Source: CAZPXZ01 sp965221505
GTDB lineage: Bacteria > Pseudomonadota > Alphaproteobacteria > Rhodobacterales > CAZPXZ01
Assembly: GCA_965221505.1 (NCBI GenBank)
Contig: CBDCSI010000002.1
Coordinates: 558,001-622,000 of the forward strand
DNA length: 64,000 bases
Reading direction: 5' to 3'
Position 1 is the stretch's first letter. Each line of letters begins with the position of its first letter. The translations under genes and the position numbers were made by a program. Under the pieces are notes generated by a model. The model was not told the origin of the DNA. It was given only the letters and a program-made list of their open reading frames with translations, and made no database searches. Positions 44,736 through 53,908 of this stretch are shown one piece after another.

Positions 44736-44965
44736 TTGCGCCTGATCATGTCAAGAGGCTGCAAGACAGACTGGGAACACTTGACGTCAGCGAGGGACCG
44801 GAGGGCATGAACCGGCCGGGATTCCGCTTGCACGAATTGAAGGGAGCGCTGAAAGACCACTATGCGGTTTCCGTATCCGGAGACTGGCGTGTGACGTTTC
44901 GCCTCGAGGACGGTATGGGGGTCGATGCGGACTGTATGAGTCATCCTGGAGGAGGTCGGTCATGA
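44736..44965 (+). pseudogene. higB: HigB-type toxin, 5'-truncated
   Basis: The frame encodes DHVKRLQDRLGTLDVSEGPE, NRPGFRLHELKG, HYAVSVSGDWRVTFRLEDG, the middle and C-terminal part of a HigB/RelE-like mRNA-cleaving toxin. The first about 20 residues are missing because an IS5 remnant lies directly upstream, and the usual VDxxDYH end is changed to VDADCMSHPGGG. It ends in an ATGA overlap with the antitoxin gene. It should be inactive, lacking its start and promoter. Confidence 0.7.
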
Positions 44966-45249
44966 GGATGCACAATCCGCCGCATCCAGGCGGCATCGTA
45001 CGGCGCCAATGCCCGGAGCCGCTGGGTCTGTCGGTGACGCAGGCGGCAAGGGGTCTGGGCGTCTCGTGTCGAGCTCTCGCGGACTTGATCAACGAGCGCA
45101 AGGGAATGTCCGTAGATATGGAAATTCGATTGTCGAAGGGATTCGGTTCTACGCCTGAGACTTGGCTCGGGATGCAGATGTCTTACGACCTCTGGCAAGC
45201 GCGAGATCGCGCAGAGGCAATCTCGGTCACGGCGTTTGCGACCGCATGA
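44962..45249 (+). CDS. higA: HigA-type antitoxin
   Basis: A 95-residue HigA/VapI-type Xre protein: HNPPHPGGIVRRQ start, helix-turn-helix LSVTQAARGLGVSCRALADLINERKG, and the family tail IRLSKGFGSTPETWLGMQMSYDLWQAR. Full length and intact, starting at ATG 44962 after GGAGG and overlapping the toxin stop. HigA binds HigB and represses its promoter; here the upstream promoter and toxin start have been lost to the IS5 insertion, so expression is doubtful. Confidence 0.87.
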   Translation: MRMHNPPHPGGIVRRQCPEPLGLSVTQAARGLGVSCRALADLINERKGMSVDMEIRLSKGFGSTPETWLGMQMSYDLWQARDRAEAISVTAFATA

Positions 45250-45529
45250 TTCTCCCTATCGACAGTGGCTCCGCGCGTCCGGGCGTCAGTATTTCTGACG
45301 TGCGGTCTCGATCAGGTCATGTGGTATCTCCTCGCTTATGTTGTGATTTACTTCTCGGTATACACCACGGATCGGGCCGCTCTGGATCGTTCGGACGAAA
45401 AGGACGGGCTCGGAGAGACGGGCAGAAGACCGGGCCCACGCGATGCCGGAATAAGGCGTCTGACGCTGCTCGTACTCGACTGCCGCGAATCGACGTGGCG
45501 CCGGTGACCCTGCCGGGCGCGCTTGCGGG

Positions 45530-46435
45530 TCAACGGCGGCGAACCAGCAACCCGTAGCCCACTTCCAGGATCCCGGCCAGGGTGACCAGGGAAATCCCGA
45601 TCAGTTCTCGCGGCCCGATGGGCTCGCCCGCCCAGAGCGCGGCGGATACCGTGCCGACCGTCACCTCGGTCATCAACAGAATCCCGACCACCCCGGGAGC
45701 CAGCATTCCTGCGCCCCACATCATCGCGAACGCCGTGGGCGTGACGACCAGAACGCTGAATGCGACAAACCACGGCATGACCTCGAGCACGCGCGTCCGG
45801 TCCACGCCGCCCGCCGCCTCGCCAAGTCCGAACAAGGCGAGCGCGGCGCCGACGAGGGCGCCCATCCCGACGAACCAGGCCGACAGGGCAAGCGGTTCCC
45901 GCGTCCGGCTCGCGTAAACGCGCAGCGTCGCCCAGGCCCAGGCCATTCCCGCCAGAAGCGCCAGGACGTCGCCGATATTGATACGGGCCAGGAAGTCTTC
46001 CGAGCCGGCGCCCACCGCGATGCCCAGTCCGGAAAATCCCGTCAGGATGGACGCCACACGTACCCCGGAGATTCGGATGCCGAGGACCAAACGCTCCAGA
46101 AGCGTGCTCCAGACGGGCGTCAGATAGAAGAAAATCAGCACCCGGACGACTTCGGTCAGGAGCAGGGCGTCGGTGTAGAGAGCCAGCGCGGCGCCGGCGA
46201 GAAACCCGGTTACGGCAGCGTTCGGCGACAGCCGGGGGCGTTCCCGGACCCACGCAAGGCCCACAAGCAACAGAGTCGGCACCGCGTAGAGCAGCGCCGG
46301 AATCCAGGCCAGCGGTATTCCGGCGTCCTGCATGGCCCGAAGCGGCAGCCAGTACAGGCCCCAGGCCCCCGCAGCGATCGCGACCAGAAAGGGAGGCCAG
46401 ACGCCGGCCGGACCGGATCCGTGTGCTGGGGTCAT
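45530..46435 (-). CDS. EamA/DMT-family membrane transporter
   Basis: A 301-residue integral membrane protein with ten hydrophobic segments in two EamA repeats (first about 10-140, second about 150-300), typical of drug/metabolite exporters. Landmarks are FYLTPVWSTLLERLVLG at the end of the first repeat and LLMTEVTVGTVSAALWAGEP in the second. ATG 46435 is preferred to the upstream frame start (46531), which would add a charged tail. Substrate unknown. Confidence 0.87.
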   Translation of the reverse strand: MTPAHGSGPAGVWPPFLVAIAAGAWGLYWLPLRAMQDAGIPLAWIPALLYAVPTLLLVGLAWVRERPRLSPNAAVTGFLAGAALALYTDALLLTEVVRVLIFFYLTPVWSTLLERLVLGIRISGVRVASILTGFSGLGIAVGAGSEDFLARINIGDVLALLAGMAWAWATLRVYASRTREPLALSAWFVGMGALVGAALALFGLGEAAGGVDRTRVLEVMPWFVAFSVLVVTPTAFAMMWGAGMLAPGVVGILLMTEVTVGTVSAALWAGEPIGPRELIGISLVTLAGILEVGYGLLVRRR

Positions 46436-46746
46436 CGACCTGATCCGCCCGCCGCCGAGAACGCCTGTGCAGCGTAGCCGAATCCGCCTCCCGGGACCGC
46501 ATTTCCGCAAGGCCGACACGACGTACCCCACGCCGGCTCACGCAACACCGGCTCCGCATCGGGAATGCGACCCGAGACGAACGCTCGGACGACGTCGAGA
46601 CCGCGCTTGACGCAGCCACGCTCCCCGATACGGTCATTCACCGTGCCTGCCTTCGGGGCCGGGACCACGACCCTCGACCGGAATCACGGACCGATACGAC
46701 AACGGCTCGCGCCGAACTCCAGGCGCAGCAACAACGCGAACTTCCC
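46436..46746. other. 311-base divergent intergenic stretch
   Basis: It separates the divergent EamA and dipeptidase genes. No gene or clear regulatory element was seen. Confidence 0.3.
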
Positions 46747-47826
46747 ATGCCACCTGCCGAACCGCTCGTCCTGGACGGACACAACGATCTCCTCTGCCGG
46801 CTATGGACCGAAGGCGGGCTTCGTGCCGCACCGACCTTCGTCGAGGGGCGAACCGGAGCGCTCGATCTGAGGAAGGCGCGAGCCGGCGGGTTCGGCGGCG
46901 GCTTCTTCGCCGTGTTCGTCTCCCAGCCTTCCGAGGTCGACGTCTCGTACGACGCCATGGACGCCCCTCCCTACGACCTGCCGCTTCCGAACCGGATCCG
47001 GCAGCACGGCGCCGTGCAGGCCGCCATGGAGCAGGCGGCCGTGCTCTTCCGGCTGGAACGCATGGGAGCGCTTGCCGTGTGCCGCACGACGGCGGACCTG
47101 CGCAGGTCGCTCGCGACGGGAACGATCGCCGCGATTCTCCATCTCGAAGGCGCCGAGGCCATCGACCCCGAGTTGCATGCGCTGGACGTCCTCTACGAAG
47201 CCGGTCTTCGGTCGCTCGGCCCGGTCTGGAGCCGGGACACAATCTTCGCCCACGGCGTGCCGTTTCGGTTTCCGTCCACGCCGGACATCGGGGACGGCCT
47301 CACCGAACGCGGCTTTCGCCTCGTCCGGCGCTGCAACGAGCTGGGCGTCATGATCGACCTGTCGCACCTCAACGAAGCCGGCTTCTGGGACGTCGCGCGG
47401 ACCTCCCGGGCGCCGCTCGTCGCCACCCACTCCAACGCGCATGCGATCTGCCCGCATTCGAGAAACCTGACCGACGACCAGTTGACCGCGATCCGGGCGA
47501 GCGACGGCATGGTCGGGGTGAACTTCGCGGTGGCGTTCCTCCGGGAGGACGGGCGCATGCTCGCGGACTGCCGGATCTCCCAGGTCCTGCGGCATCTCGA
47601 CCATCTGATCGACAAACTGGGCGAGGATCGCGTCGGGCTCGGCTCCGACTACGAGGGCGCCGTCGTTCCGAAGGAACTCAAGACCGTGGCCGACCTGCCG
47701 AACCTGCGGCGCGCCATGGCGCGGCACGGCTACGGAGAGACGCTGATCCGGAAGATTTGCCACGAAAACTGGCTTCGCGTTCTGGAACGGACCTGGCGCG
47801 GCGAAACGGCGCCGACCGCCGGATAG
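46747..47826 (+). CDS. Membrane-dipeptidase family (M19) zinc peptidase
   Basis: A 359-residue M19 renal-dipeptidase-like enzyme. Metal-site motifs are H12-x-D14 in LDGHNDLLCRL, the bridging Glu in LHLEGAEAID, and His residues in the LVATHSNAHAICPHSRNLTDDQ segment; GSDYEGAVVP near the end is also typical. There is no signal peptide, so it works in the cytoplasm on dipeptides (often D-amino acid-containing) or related amides. No strong ribosome site precedes the ATG. The gene is convergent with the YyaL-like gene. Confidence 0.9.
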   Translation: MPPAEPLVLDGHNDLLCRLWTEGGLRAAPTFVEGRTGALDLRKARAGGFGGGFFAVFVSQPSEVDVSYDAMDAPPYDLPLPNRIRQHGAVQAAMEQAAVLFRLERMGALAVCRTTADLRRSLATGTIAAILHLEGAEAIDPELHALDVLYEAGLRSLGPVWSRDTIFAHGVPFRFPSTPDIGDGLTERGFRLVRRCNELGVMIDLSHLNEAGFWDVARTSRAPLVATHSNAHAICPHSRNLTDDQLTAIRASDGMVGVNFAVAFLREDGRMLADCRISQVLRHLDHLIDKLGEDRVGLGSDYEGAVVPKELKTVADLPNLRRAMARHGYGETLIRKICHENWLRVLERTWRGETAPTAG

Positions 47827-47878
47827 CTCCGACCGTCCGCGCCCGTCGTCCGGTCCGGCATCCGCGAAAGTCGACCGC

Positions 47879-50221
47879 TCAGCGCAGCCGGAAGAGATGG
47901 GTCTCGGGCGGCAGGCAAATCCGGTCCGAGCAGGGCTGTAGCGTCAGCGATACCTGCAGCGGTCCGACCGGCGCCGTCGTCCAGACGGCCCGGATCGTGA
48001 AGTTCGACTCGAAGAGCGAGAGCGGCTCGTCCATGAACCCGAGATCGCGCTCCACCGGCTCGGGATAGACAATCTCGGCCCCCGGCGTCCCGGTGGCGAT
48101 AGACAGCTCGGTCGGGATCAGGTCCGGATGATGCGGCCGGTCCGAGTTGACGTGCCAGCGTTCCGCCAGGTTGACCTCGACCCGAACCACGTCGCCTTCC
48201 AGAAACGCCGCCGCCTGCCCGTTCCCCCTGGCTACGGTCCGCGACGTCTCGGTCTCTCCGCCGTCCAGGAGCCCGGCCGCGAGAACGATCCCGGTGCGCG
48301 CCTGCGGTTGGCTCCGCGCAGCGCCCGAGAGTTCGTCCCGCAAGGTCGCCGCCCGGGCGGCATGGACCGGGTCTTCGCTGCGAAGCGAGAGCCGCGCCAG
48401 GAACTCGAGCGCGGCCGATTCCCCGGACGGAGTCGCGGCGTCGTCCGCGTCGTACACCGGCCCGACCGGACTGCCCGCTTCCGAGAACCGCAAGCGTCCC
48501 GTTCCGTCGGCGAACCGCGCCTCCGTCTGCCGGGCGATCTCCGTCGCCCAGTCGCGCCATTCGGGCTTCAGCGTCGCGTCGTGGAGCGCGAGACAGGCCA
48601 GCCCCATGCAGGCGTAGTCGGGAAGCTGTCCCTCGCCCTCCGGCCTGCCTTCCGCGTGGAACCGGCGAAGCCCCCCTTCCGGGGTCCAGAGCGCCCGGCG
48701 GACGCCGCGTGCGGCGGACTCGGCCGCCGCAATTCGCCGGGAATCGGGCAGACGTACGCCCCCTTCCGCCAGCGCCCGGATCATCATGCCGTTCCACTCG
48801 GCGATGACCTTGTCGTCCCGGCGCGGCCTCGGCCGCGCCTCGCGGGCTACGCGAAGCCGCTCCAGGAGCGGATCCAGCGCCGCGAAATCCGCGTCCTCGC
48901 CGGGCGCCAGATGCGCCACGGCGCCGCATTCCAGCGTCGGTCGTTCGCCGATCCCGAGTCGCCGCTCCGCGTCGGCGCCGTCCGCTTCTCCGAGCGCCGC
49001 CCTGACGGATTGCGGCGACCAGACGTAGAAATAGCCCTCTTCGCGCCGCCCCGACGGGGCCAGGCTGTCGGCGTCCTCGGCGGCGCAGAACGCGCCGGAC
49101 GCGTCCCCTTCCCGAACGGTCATGTCGCGCGCCACGTAATCGAAGGCGCGGCAGGCGGCGCGGCGGAAGGCCGGCTCGCCGGTCGCCGCATAGGCCTCGA
49201 CCATGGCGCGGGAGAGAAGCGCCTGGTTGTAGAGCATCTTCTCGAAATGCGGCGTGCGCCAGTTGGCGTCGACCGTGTAGCGGTGAAAGCCGCCGCCCGC
49301 ATGGTCGTGGATGCCGCCCGCGGCGATGGCCCGGAGCGTACGGAGCCCGACTTCCAGCGACGTCGCGTCCCCGTAGCGGCGCCAATGGTCGAGCAGGAAC
49401 AGCAGCCACACCTCCTGCGGAAACTGCATGCTGCGGCCGAAGCCGCCGTCGACCACGTTATGCGCCCGCCCGATCGCCTCGGCGGCCGAGCGGTAGGCGG
49501 ACTCTCCGAGCGGCGCGGCGTCCTCGCGCCGGGCGCCGAGGGCGGCGATGGAATTCGTCAACCGGTCCGCCTGCTTCTCCAGCGCCGCCCTGCTGTCCGG
49601 GTCCTGCCAGGCTTCCCGGACGGACGCGAGCAGACGCATGAAGTCCCGGCGCGGAAAGTAGCTTCCGGCGTAGAACGGACGCCCGTCCGGCAGGAGAAAG
49701 ACCGAGTTCGGCCAGCCGCCGCGGCCGGTCAGCATCTGGGTCGCGATCATGTAGGCGTGATCCAGGTCCGGTCGCGCTTCCCGGTCGAGCTTGACCGCGA
49801 CGAAAGACGCGTTCAGGAGCGACGCGACCCCCTCGTCGTCGAAGCTCTCCTCCTCCATGACGTGGCACCAGTGGCAGGTCGCGTAGCCGACCGACAGGAA
49901 GACCGGCCGGTCCAGCCGTTTCGCGAGATCCAGCGCCGCATCGCCCCAGGGATGCCAGTCGACCGGATTGTGCGCGTGCTGCAGGAGATACGGCGACGCT
50001 TCGAGAACGAGTCGGTTGGTGTGGCGGGGCGCGCCGTCGGCGTCGAGGAGGCGGGTGTTCGGCCGATACCCGGCCCCGCGCGCGGCTACGGCGGCCTGCA
50101 ACTCGGCTTGCAGCTGGAGCGGGCGGTCCGCCCGGATGTCGGATTCGCTCGCCACGGCAGCCCCTCCCGCAAACAGGGTAACGATAGTCGCAGCCAGCCG
50201 GCCGCGCAGGAAAGGACGCAT
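47879..50221 (-). CDS. Secreted YyaL/DUF255 thioredoxin-fold protein with DsbD-alpha-like C-terminal domain
   Basis: A 780-residue protein. Residues 1-25 form a signal peptide, then a DUF255 thioredoxin-like domain with YLLQHAHNPVDWHPWG and CxxC at C116-HW-C119 (YATCHWCHVMEEESF), followed by an alpha/alpha-barrel region (about 280-640) of N-acylglucosamine-2-epimerase type. The final about 115 residues (from about 665) form a separate domain ending LQPCSDRICLPPE, with cysteines C764 and C769, the motif of DsbD N-terminal domains. Most YyaL proteins lack both the signal peptide and this domain, so a periplasmic redox function is likely. ATG 50221 is chosen because it begins the signal peptide. 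Confidence 0.82.
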   Translation of the reverse strand: MRPFLRGRLAATIVTLFAGGAAVASESDIRADRPLQLQAELQAAVAARGAGYRPNTRLLDADGAPRHTNRLVLEASPYLLQHAHNPVDWHPWGDAALDLAKRLDRPVFLSVGYATCHWCHVMEEESFDDEGVASLLNASFVAVKLDREARPDLDHAYMIATQMLTGRGGWPNSVFLLPDGRPFYAGSYFPRRDFMRLLASVREAWQDPDSRAALEKQADRLTNSIAALGARREDAAPLGESAYRSAAEAIGRAHNVVDGGFGRSMQFPQEVWLLFLLDHWRRYGDATSLEVGLRTLRAIAAGGIHDHAGGGFHRYTVDANWRTPHFEKMLYNQALLSRAMVEAYAATGEPAFRRAACRAFDYVARDMTVREGDASGAFCAAEDADSLAPSGRREEGYFYVWSPQSVRAALGEADGADAERRLGIGERPTLECGAVAHLAPGEDADFAALDPLLERLRVAREARPRPRRDDKVIAEWNGMMIRALAEGGVRLPDSRRIAAAESAARGVRRALWTPEGGLRRFHAEGRPEGEGQLPDYACMGLACLALHDATLKPEWRDWATEIARQTEARFADGTGRLRFSEAGSPVGPVYDADDAATPSGESAALEFLARLSLRSEDPVHAARAATLRDELSGAARSQPQARTGIVLAAGLLDGGETETSRTVARGNGQAAAFLEGDVVRVEVNLAERWHVNSDRPHHPDLIPTELSIATGTPGAEIVYPEPVERDLGFMDEPLSLFESNFTIRAVWTTAPVGPLQVSLTLQPCSDRICLPPETHLFRLR

Positions 50222-50637
50222 GAAGCCGACTCCCGAACGCCGAAGGCGATTCTGCCCGCAAGACGGGGCCCCGCCGCCGGTTGCGGAGAGTATTGCATCC
50301 GGGCGCCGATATCGAACGCCGGACGCCGCCACGCTGCCGCCGGCGCGGCGACGGCGACCGAGACGACTCGCAACCGGCGTCCGACCGATTACGTCCGGGC
50401 CCCAGTAGCGAACCGAAACGCCCCCGTATCGAAGCCGGCCGGAAGTGGCGCATCCCTCGGGAGCCGGCGCGAACGAAAAGGCCGTTCGAACCCGGATTCC
50501 GCGAGCGGCAAGAGGCGGAACGCGCTCCGCCCGGGGATCCGGCTCCGAGCCGGAGTCCGGTCGTCATGGACAAGATCGGCGCGTCCGGTTACGCTGCCCG
50601 CACGCTCCAGAAACAGCTCAGGGAAGGAAACCGACAA
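50222..50637. other. 416-base divergent intergenic stretch
   Basis: It lies between the YyaL-like and TctC-like genes, with no gene in it. A possible TctC promoter is described separately. Confidence 0.3.
50567..50595 (+). promoter_or_regulatory. Possible promoter of the tripartite transporter operon
   Basis: TGGACA (50567-50572, five of six -35 matches) and TACGCT (50590-50595, three of six -10 matches) are spaced by exactly 17 bases and end 42 bases before the TctC start. Tentative. Confidence 0.4.
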
Positions 50638-51666
50638 ATGCAACACCATCGACAATTGCGCCGTGCGATCGCCAGCGGAGTCGCCGGCGCGCTAGTCGCC
50701 GCGTTCGGCACTGCCGCGAGCGCCGAATGGCAGCCCGACCGCCCGATCAACATCATCGTTCCCTGGTCCGCCGGCGGCTCGACCGATCAGGTGACGCGCG
50801 TCGTCGCGCCGCTCCTGGAGGAGGCTCTCGGAACCGAGATCGTCGTCGTAAACCAGCCGGGCGCGTCCGGCTCGATCGGCACCAAGGCGGCGCTCGACGC
50901 GCCGCGCGACGGCTACACCTGGACCGCGAACGCCATCGCGAACAACGCCACCTACGCCGTGACCGGGCTGATCGAGAACACCTCGATCGACGATTACGTG
51001 ATCTACCTCCACGTCGCCAACGTTCCGGTCGTGAGCGTCAACGCGGACGCGCCCTACGCCGATTTCGGCGAGCTTCTCGAAGCCATGAAGACCGAGGCGG
51101 TCACGGTGGGCACCGCCGGGGTGAACTCCTCCGGCGGCATGGCGCTGGCGGCGATCAACGAAGCCTCGGGCGCGGACCTCGCCGCCCGCATGGTCACCTA
51201 TGACGGCGGCAACCCGGCGGTGATCGCCGCGGCGAGCGGCGAGGTGATGGCCACGACGCAGCTTGCGGTCGAGCAGACCGAGATGATCAAGGCCGGCCGC
51301 CTGCGGGCGCTCGCCGTCCTCTCGGACCGGGCGCTCGAGGTCGAGGGAATGGATCCGGTTCCGCCGATCACCGACTGGCTGCCGGACATGCCGATCGCGC
51401 CCGACTATTTCGGCGTCTTCATTCCGGCCGGCGCGCCGGACGAGGTCTACGCGACCGTCGACGCGGTCTGGCGGGACGTCATTATGAACGCGGACGAGCT
51501 CAGGGCCTATGCGGTCGAGCGGGGCGCCGTCTTCGCGCCGAGCTACGGCGCGGAGGCTCGCGCGGTCGCCATGCCGGTCGTGATCATGGAGGCCTGTGCC
51601 CGGGTGACGCGCGGCGAGGCCGTGATGCACCCGTCCGAGATCGGAATCGACTGTCCGGAAGAATGA
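50638..51666 (+). CDS. Tripartite tricarboxylate transporter binding protein (TctC type)
   Basis: A 342-residue Bug/TctC periplasmic binding protein. Signal peptide 1-29 (cleavage near ASAEWQ). The mature part begins with WQPDRPINIIVPWSAGGSTDQ, the family's carboxylate-binding loop, and has NQPGASGSIGTKA and the hinge VTVGTAGVNSSGG. These proteins capture carboxylates such as citrate, sugar acids or aromatic acids. ATG 50638 follows GGGAAGGA. A strong stem-loop separates it from the membrane subunits. It leads a cluster of sugar-acid-like catabolic genes. Confidence 0.92.
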   Translation: MQHHRQLRRAIASGVAGALVAAFGTAASAEWQPDRPINIIVPWSAGGSTDQVTRVVAPLLEEALGTEIVVVNQPGASGSIGTKAALDAPRDGYTWTANAIANNATYAVTGLIENTSIDDYVIYLHVANVPVVSVNADAPYADFGELLEAMKTEAVTVGTAGVNSSGGMALAAINEASGADLAARMVTYDGGNPAVIAAASGEVMATTQLAVEQTEMIKAGRLRALAVLSDRALEVEGMDPVPPITDWLPDMPIAPDYFGVFIPAGAPDEVYATVDAVWRDVIMNADELRAYAVERGAVFAPSYGAEARAVAMPVVIMEACARVTRGEAVMHPSEIGIDCPEE

Positions 51667-51673
51667 GCCCGTC

Positions 51674-51703
51674 GGCGCCCGGCCTCGCTCGGGGCCGGGC
51701 GCC
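51674..51703 (+). promoter_or_regulatory. Stem-loop between tctC-like and tctB-like genes
   Basis: GGCGCCCGGCC (51674-51684) and GGCCGGGCGCC (51693-51703) form a perfect 11-bp GC stem with an eight-base loop, seven bases after the TctC stop codon. There is no T-run. It probably protects the tctC message or reduces downstream transcription. Confidence 0.68.
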
Positions 51704-51747
51704 GCACGCCTGGGCATCGGCGATCCGAACGCGGCACCGAACGCGCG

Positions 51748-52248
51748 ATGAATTGGAGCGGACCCCGCGCTGACAGGATCGCGGCGCTGGTCTTCCTCGC
51801 GCTCGGTATCGCCATGCTCGTCGGCGGCTTCCGCATGGACCGCCTCGAGATCCGCCAGATCCACCCCGCCAGCATCCCCGGCCTCGTGCCGATGATCCTC
51901 GGCGGCGCGCTCGCGCTCTGCGCGGCGCTTCTCTACGCCGGGGCGAGAACCCGGAACGACGAGAGAGCGGCACCGGAAGACGGCGTCGCCCGGTTCTCGA
52001 ATTGGCGCGATCTCCTGTTCACCGCCGTCTACAGCACGGTCTACGCGCTGCTCCTCGTCGGAAACATGCCGTTCGCCCTCGCGACCGCGATCTACATCCT
52101 GGTCTTCGTCGCGCATTTCACCTGGGCGCCGTCCGCCCCCTGGAGCCGGCGAATCCGCCAATTGGTCCTGGCGGCCGCATACGCCGCGGTCTGCGCCGTT
52201 TCGGTCGCCGCGCTCTTCCGCTACGGATTCCTGGTCCGCCTGCCGTAA
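51748..52248 (+). CDS. Tripartite tricarboxylate transporter small membrane subunit (TctB type)
   Basis: A 166-residue protein with four predicted membrane helices (about 11-29, 44-63, 85-115 and 140-160), the usual TctB plan. The first helix follows a DRIAALVFLALGIAMLVGG pattern, and IRQIHPASIPGLVPMILGG is the conserved TctB loop. Its stop shares one base with the next start (TAATG), so TctB and TctA are coupled. Confidence 0.87.
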   Translation: MNWSGPRADRIAALVFLALGIAMLVGGFRMDRLEIRQIHPASIPGLVPMILGGALALCAALLYAGARTRNDERAAPEDGVARFSNWRDLLFTAVYSTVYALLLVGNMPFALATAIYILVFVAHFTWAPSAPWSRRIRQLVLAAAYAAVCAVSVAALFRYGFLVRLP

Positions 52249-53789
52249 TGGAGCCGCTCGCCGCCCTGATCGGCGCCTTCGGGCCGCTGCTCGCGCCGAC
52301 GATGCTGTTTCACGTGTTCTGGGCGACGCTGCTCGGGATCCTGGTCGGATCGCTTCCGGGGCTCACCGCGACCATGGGCGTCGCGCTTCTGACGACGCTC
52401 ACCTACACGCTCGACAGCGACGCCGCGATCCTCGTCCTGATCTGCATGTACGTGGGCGCCATCTACGGCGGGTCGCGGAGCGCCATCCTGCTCAACATCC
52501 CCGGCACGCCGGCGAGCGCGGCGACCTCGCTCGACGGCTATCCCCTGGCGCAACAGGGACGCGCTTCCTACGCGATGGCGCTCGCCACCGCCGGCTCCGC
52601 CCTCGGCACGATCGTCGGCATCCTGCTCCTCGTCCTGCTCGCTCCTCCGCTGGCCGAAGCGGCGCTGAACTTCGGATCTTTCGAGTTCTTCTGGCTCACC
52701 GTGTTCGGGATCGTCATCTCCGGCCAGCTGACCGGCGGAACCCGTCCGCTGAAGGGATACATCGCCGGCCTGCTCGGCCTGATGGTCGCGATGATCGGAT
52801 CCGAAGGCATCCACGCGCACGTCCGATTCAACCTCGGCTACGACCAGCTCAACGGCGGGATCGGGCTCATACCGGCCATGGTGGGCGCCTTCGGCTTCGC
52901 CGAAGTCCTGACCGTGATGTGGCGCGCGAAAGGCCGGCTCGCCTTCTCCACGACGACCGGCGACCGCATCCTGCCGCGCCTCGCCGACCTGCGCCGGTAC
53001 AAGTTCACCATCGGGCGCTCCGGCGTCATCGGCACGTTGGTCGGAATCATCCCCGGCGTCGGCGAGGACATCGGCGCCTGGGCCTCCTACGCCGCCGCGC
53101 GTCGCGTATCGCGGGAGCGGGACCGGTTCGGCAAGGGCTCGACCGAAGGCCTCGTCGCTGCAGAGACCGGCAACAGCGCCGTCGTGCCCGGCGCGCTCAT
53201 CCCGGCTCTCACGCTGGCGGTGCCGGGATCCGCACCCGCCGCGGTACTGATCGCGGCGCTCTTCATCCACGGAATCCGCCCCGGCCCGATGATCATGTTC
53301 GAACAACCGGACTTCATCTATTCGGTCGCGGCCATGCTGTTCCTGGCCACGATCGCGATCCTGGCCCTCGGACTGGCGCTGACCCGGGCCTTCGTGCTGA
53401 TCCTGCGCGTGCCGCGGGAATATCTGATGCCGCTGGTCTTCGCCCTGTGCGTCATCGGACCCTACGCCCTGACGCAGCGACCCTTCGAAATCCTCGTCAT
53501 GACCGTCTTCGGACTGGTCGGATTCGTGCTCAGGCAGATGAACTATCCCATGGCGCCGCTGGTGCTCGGGATCATTCTCGGGGCGTTGCTCGACAAGAGC
53601 CTGCGCCGGGGCCTCACCCTCTCCGACGGCAGCCTGGAGCCCTTCTTCGCCCGACCGGTCTCGGCCGCGTTCGCCGCGCTGATCCTGATCTCGATCCTGC
53701 TCGGCGTCGCGCCGGTGCGCCGCTGGGCAGGCCGGCGGCTGCGGAGGCTCCTCGATCGAATCGGCGCAACCGGAGAGCGGCAGACGTGA
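52248..53789 (+). CDS. Tripartite tricarboxylate transporter large membrane subunit (TctA type)
   Basis: A 513-residue membrane protein with about 11-12 helices. The TctA signature is clear in GSLPGLTATMGVALLTTLTY, YGGSRSAILLNIPGTPASAA and the repeat later in the chain (GIIPGVGEDIGAWASYAAAR). It transports the solute delivered by TctC using an ion gradient. ATG 52248 is the correct start; the frame continues upstream through TctB only as a shadow. Confidence 0.93.
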   Translation: MEPLAALIGAFGPLLAPTMLFHVFWATLLGILVGSLPGLTATMGVALLTTLTYTLDSDAAILVLICMYVGAIYGGSRSAILLNIPGTPASAATSLDGYPLAQQGRASYAMALATAGSALGTIVGILLLVLLAPPLAEAALNFGSFEFFWLTVFGIVISGQLTGGTRPLKGYIAGLLGLMVAMIGSEGIHAHVRFNLGYDQLNGGIGLIPAMVGAFGFAEVLTVMWRAKGRLAFSTTTGDRILPRLADLRRYKFTIGRSGVIGTLVGIIPGVGEDIGAWASYAAARRVSRERDRFGKGSTEGLVAAETGNSAVVPGALIPALTLAVPGSAPAAVLIAALFIHGIRPGPMIMFEQPDFIYSVAAMLFLATIAILALGLALTRAFVLILRVPREYLMPLVFALCVIGPYALTQRPFEILVMTVFGLVGFVLRQMNYPMAPLVLGIILGALLDKSLRRGLTLSDGSLEPFFARPVSAAFAALILISILLGVAPVRRWAGRRLRRLLDRIGATGERQT

Positions 53790-53908
53790 CGATCGAATCT
53801 TTCGTACGGGCCCGAACCGCCGACGGACCCGCGTATCATGCGCGCACTGGCGCACCGGCCGGTGCGACCCGGCAACCGTAGCCGACCCGTCCGGGGCGAG
53901 GGGCAACC

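Noticed and set aside
45348..46637. 429-codon minus-strand frame overlapping the EamA gene
   Set aside because: Arg/Gly-rich with no hydrophobic segments; the EamA frame has ten clear helices and takes precedence.
52221..53906. 561-codon minus-strand frame opposite TctA
   Set aside because: Low-complexity charged shadow (many Glu, Asp, Arg, Gln) of a membrane protein gene.
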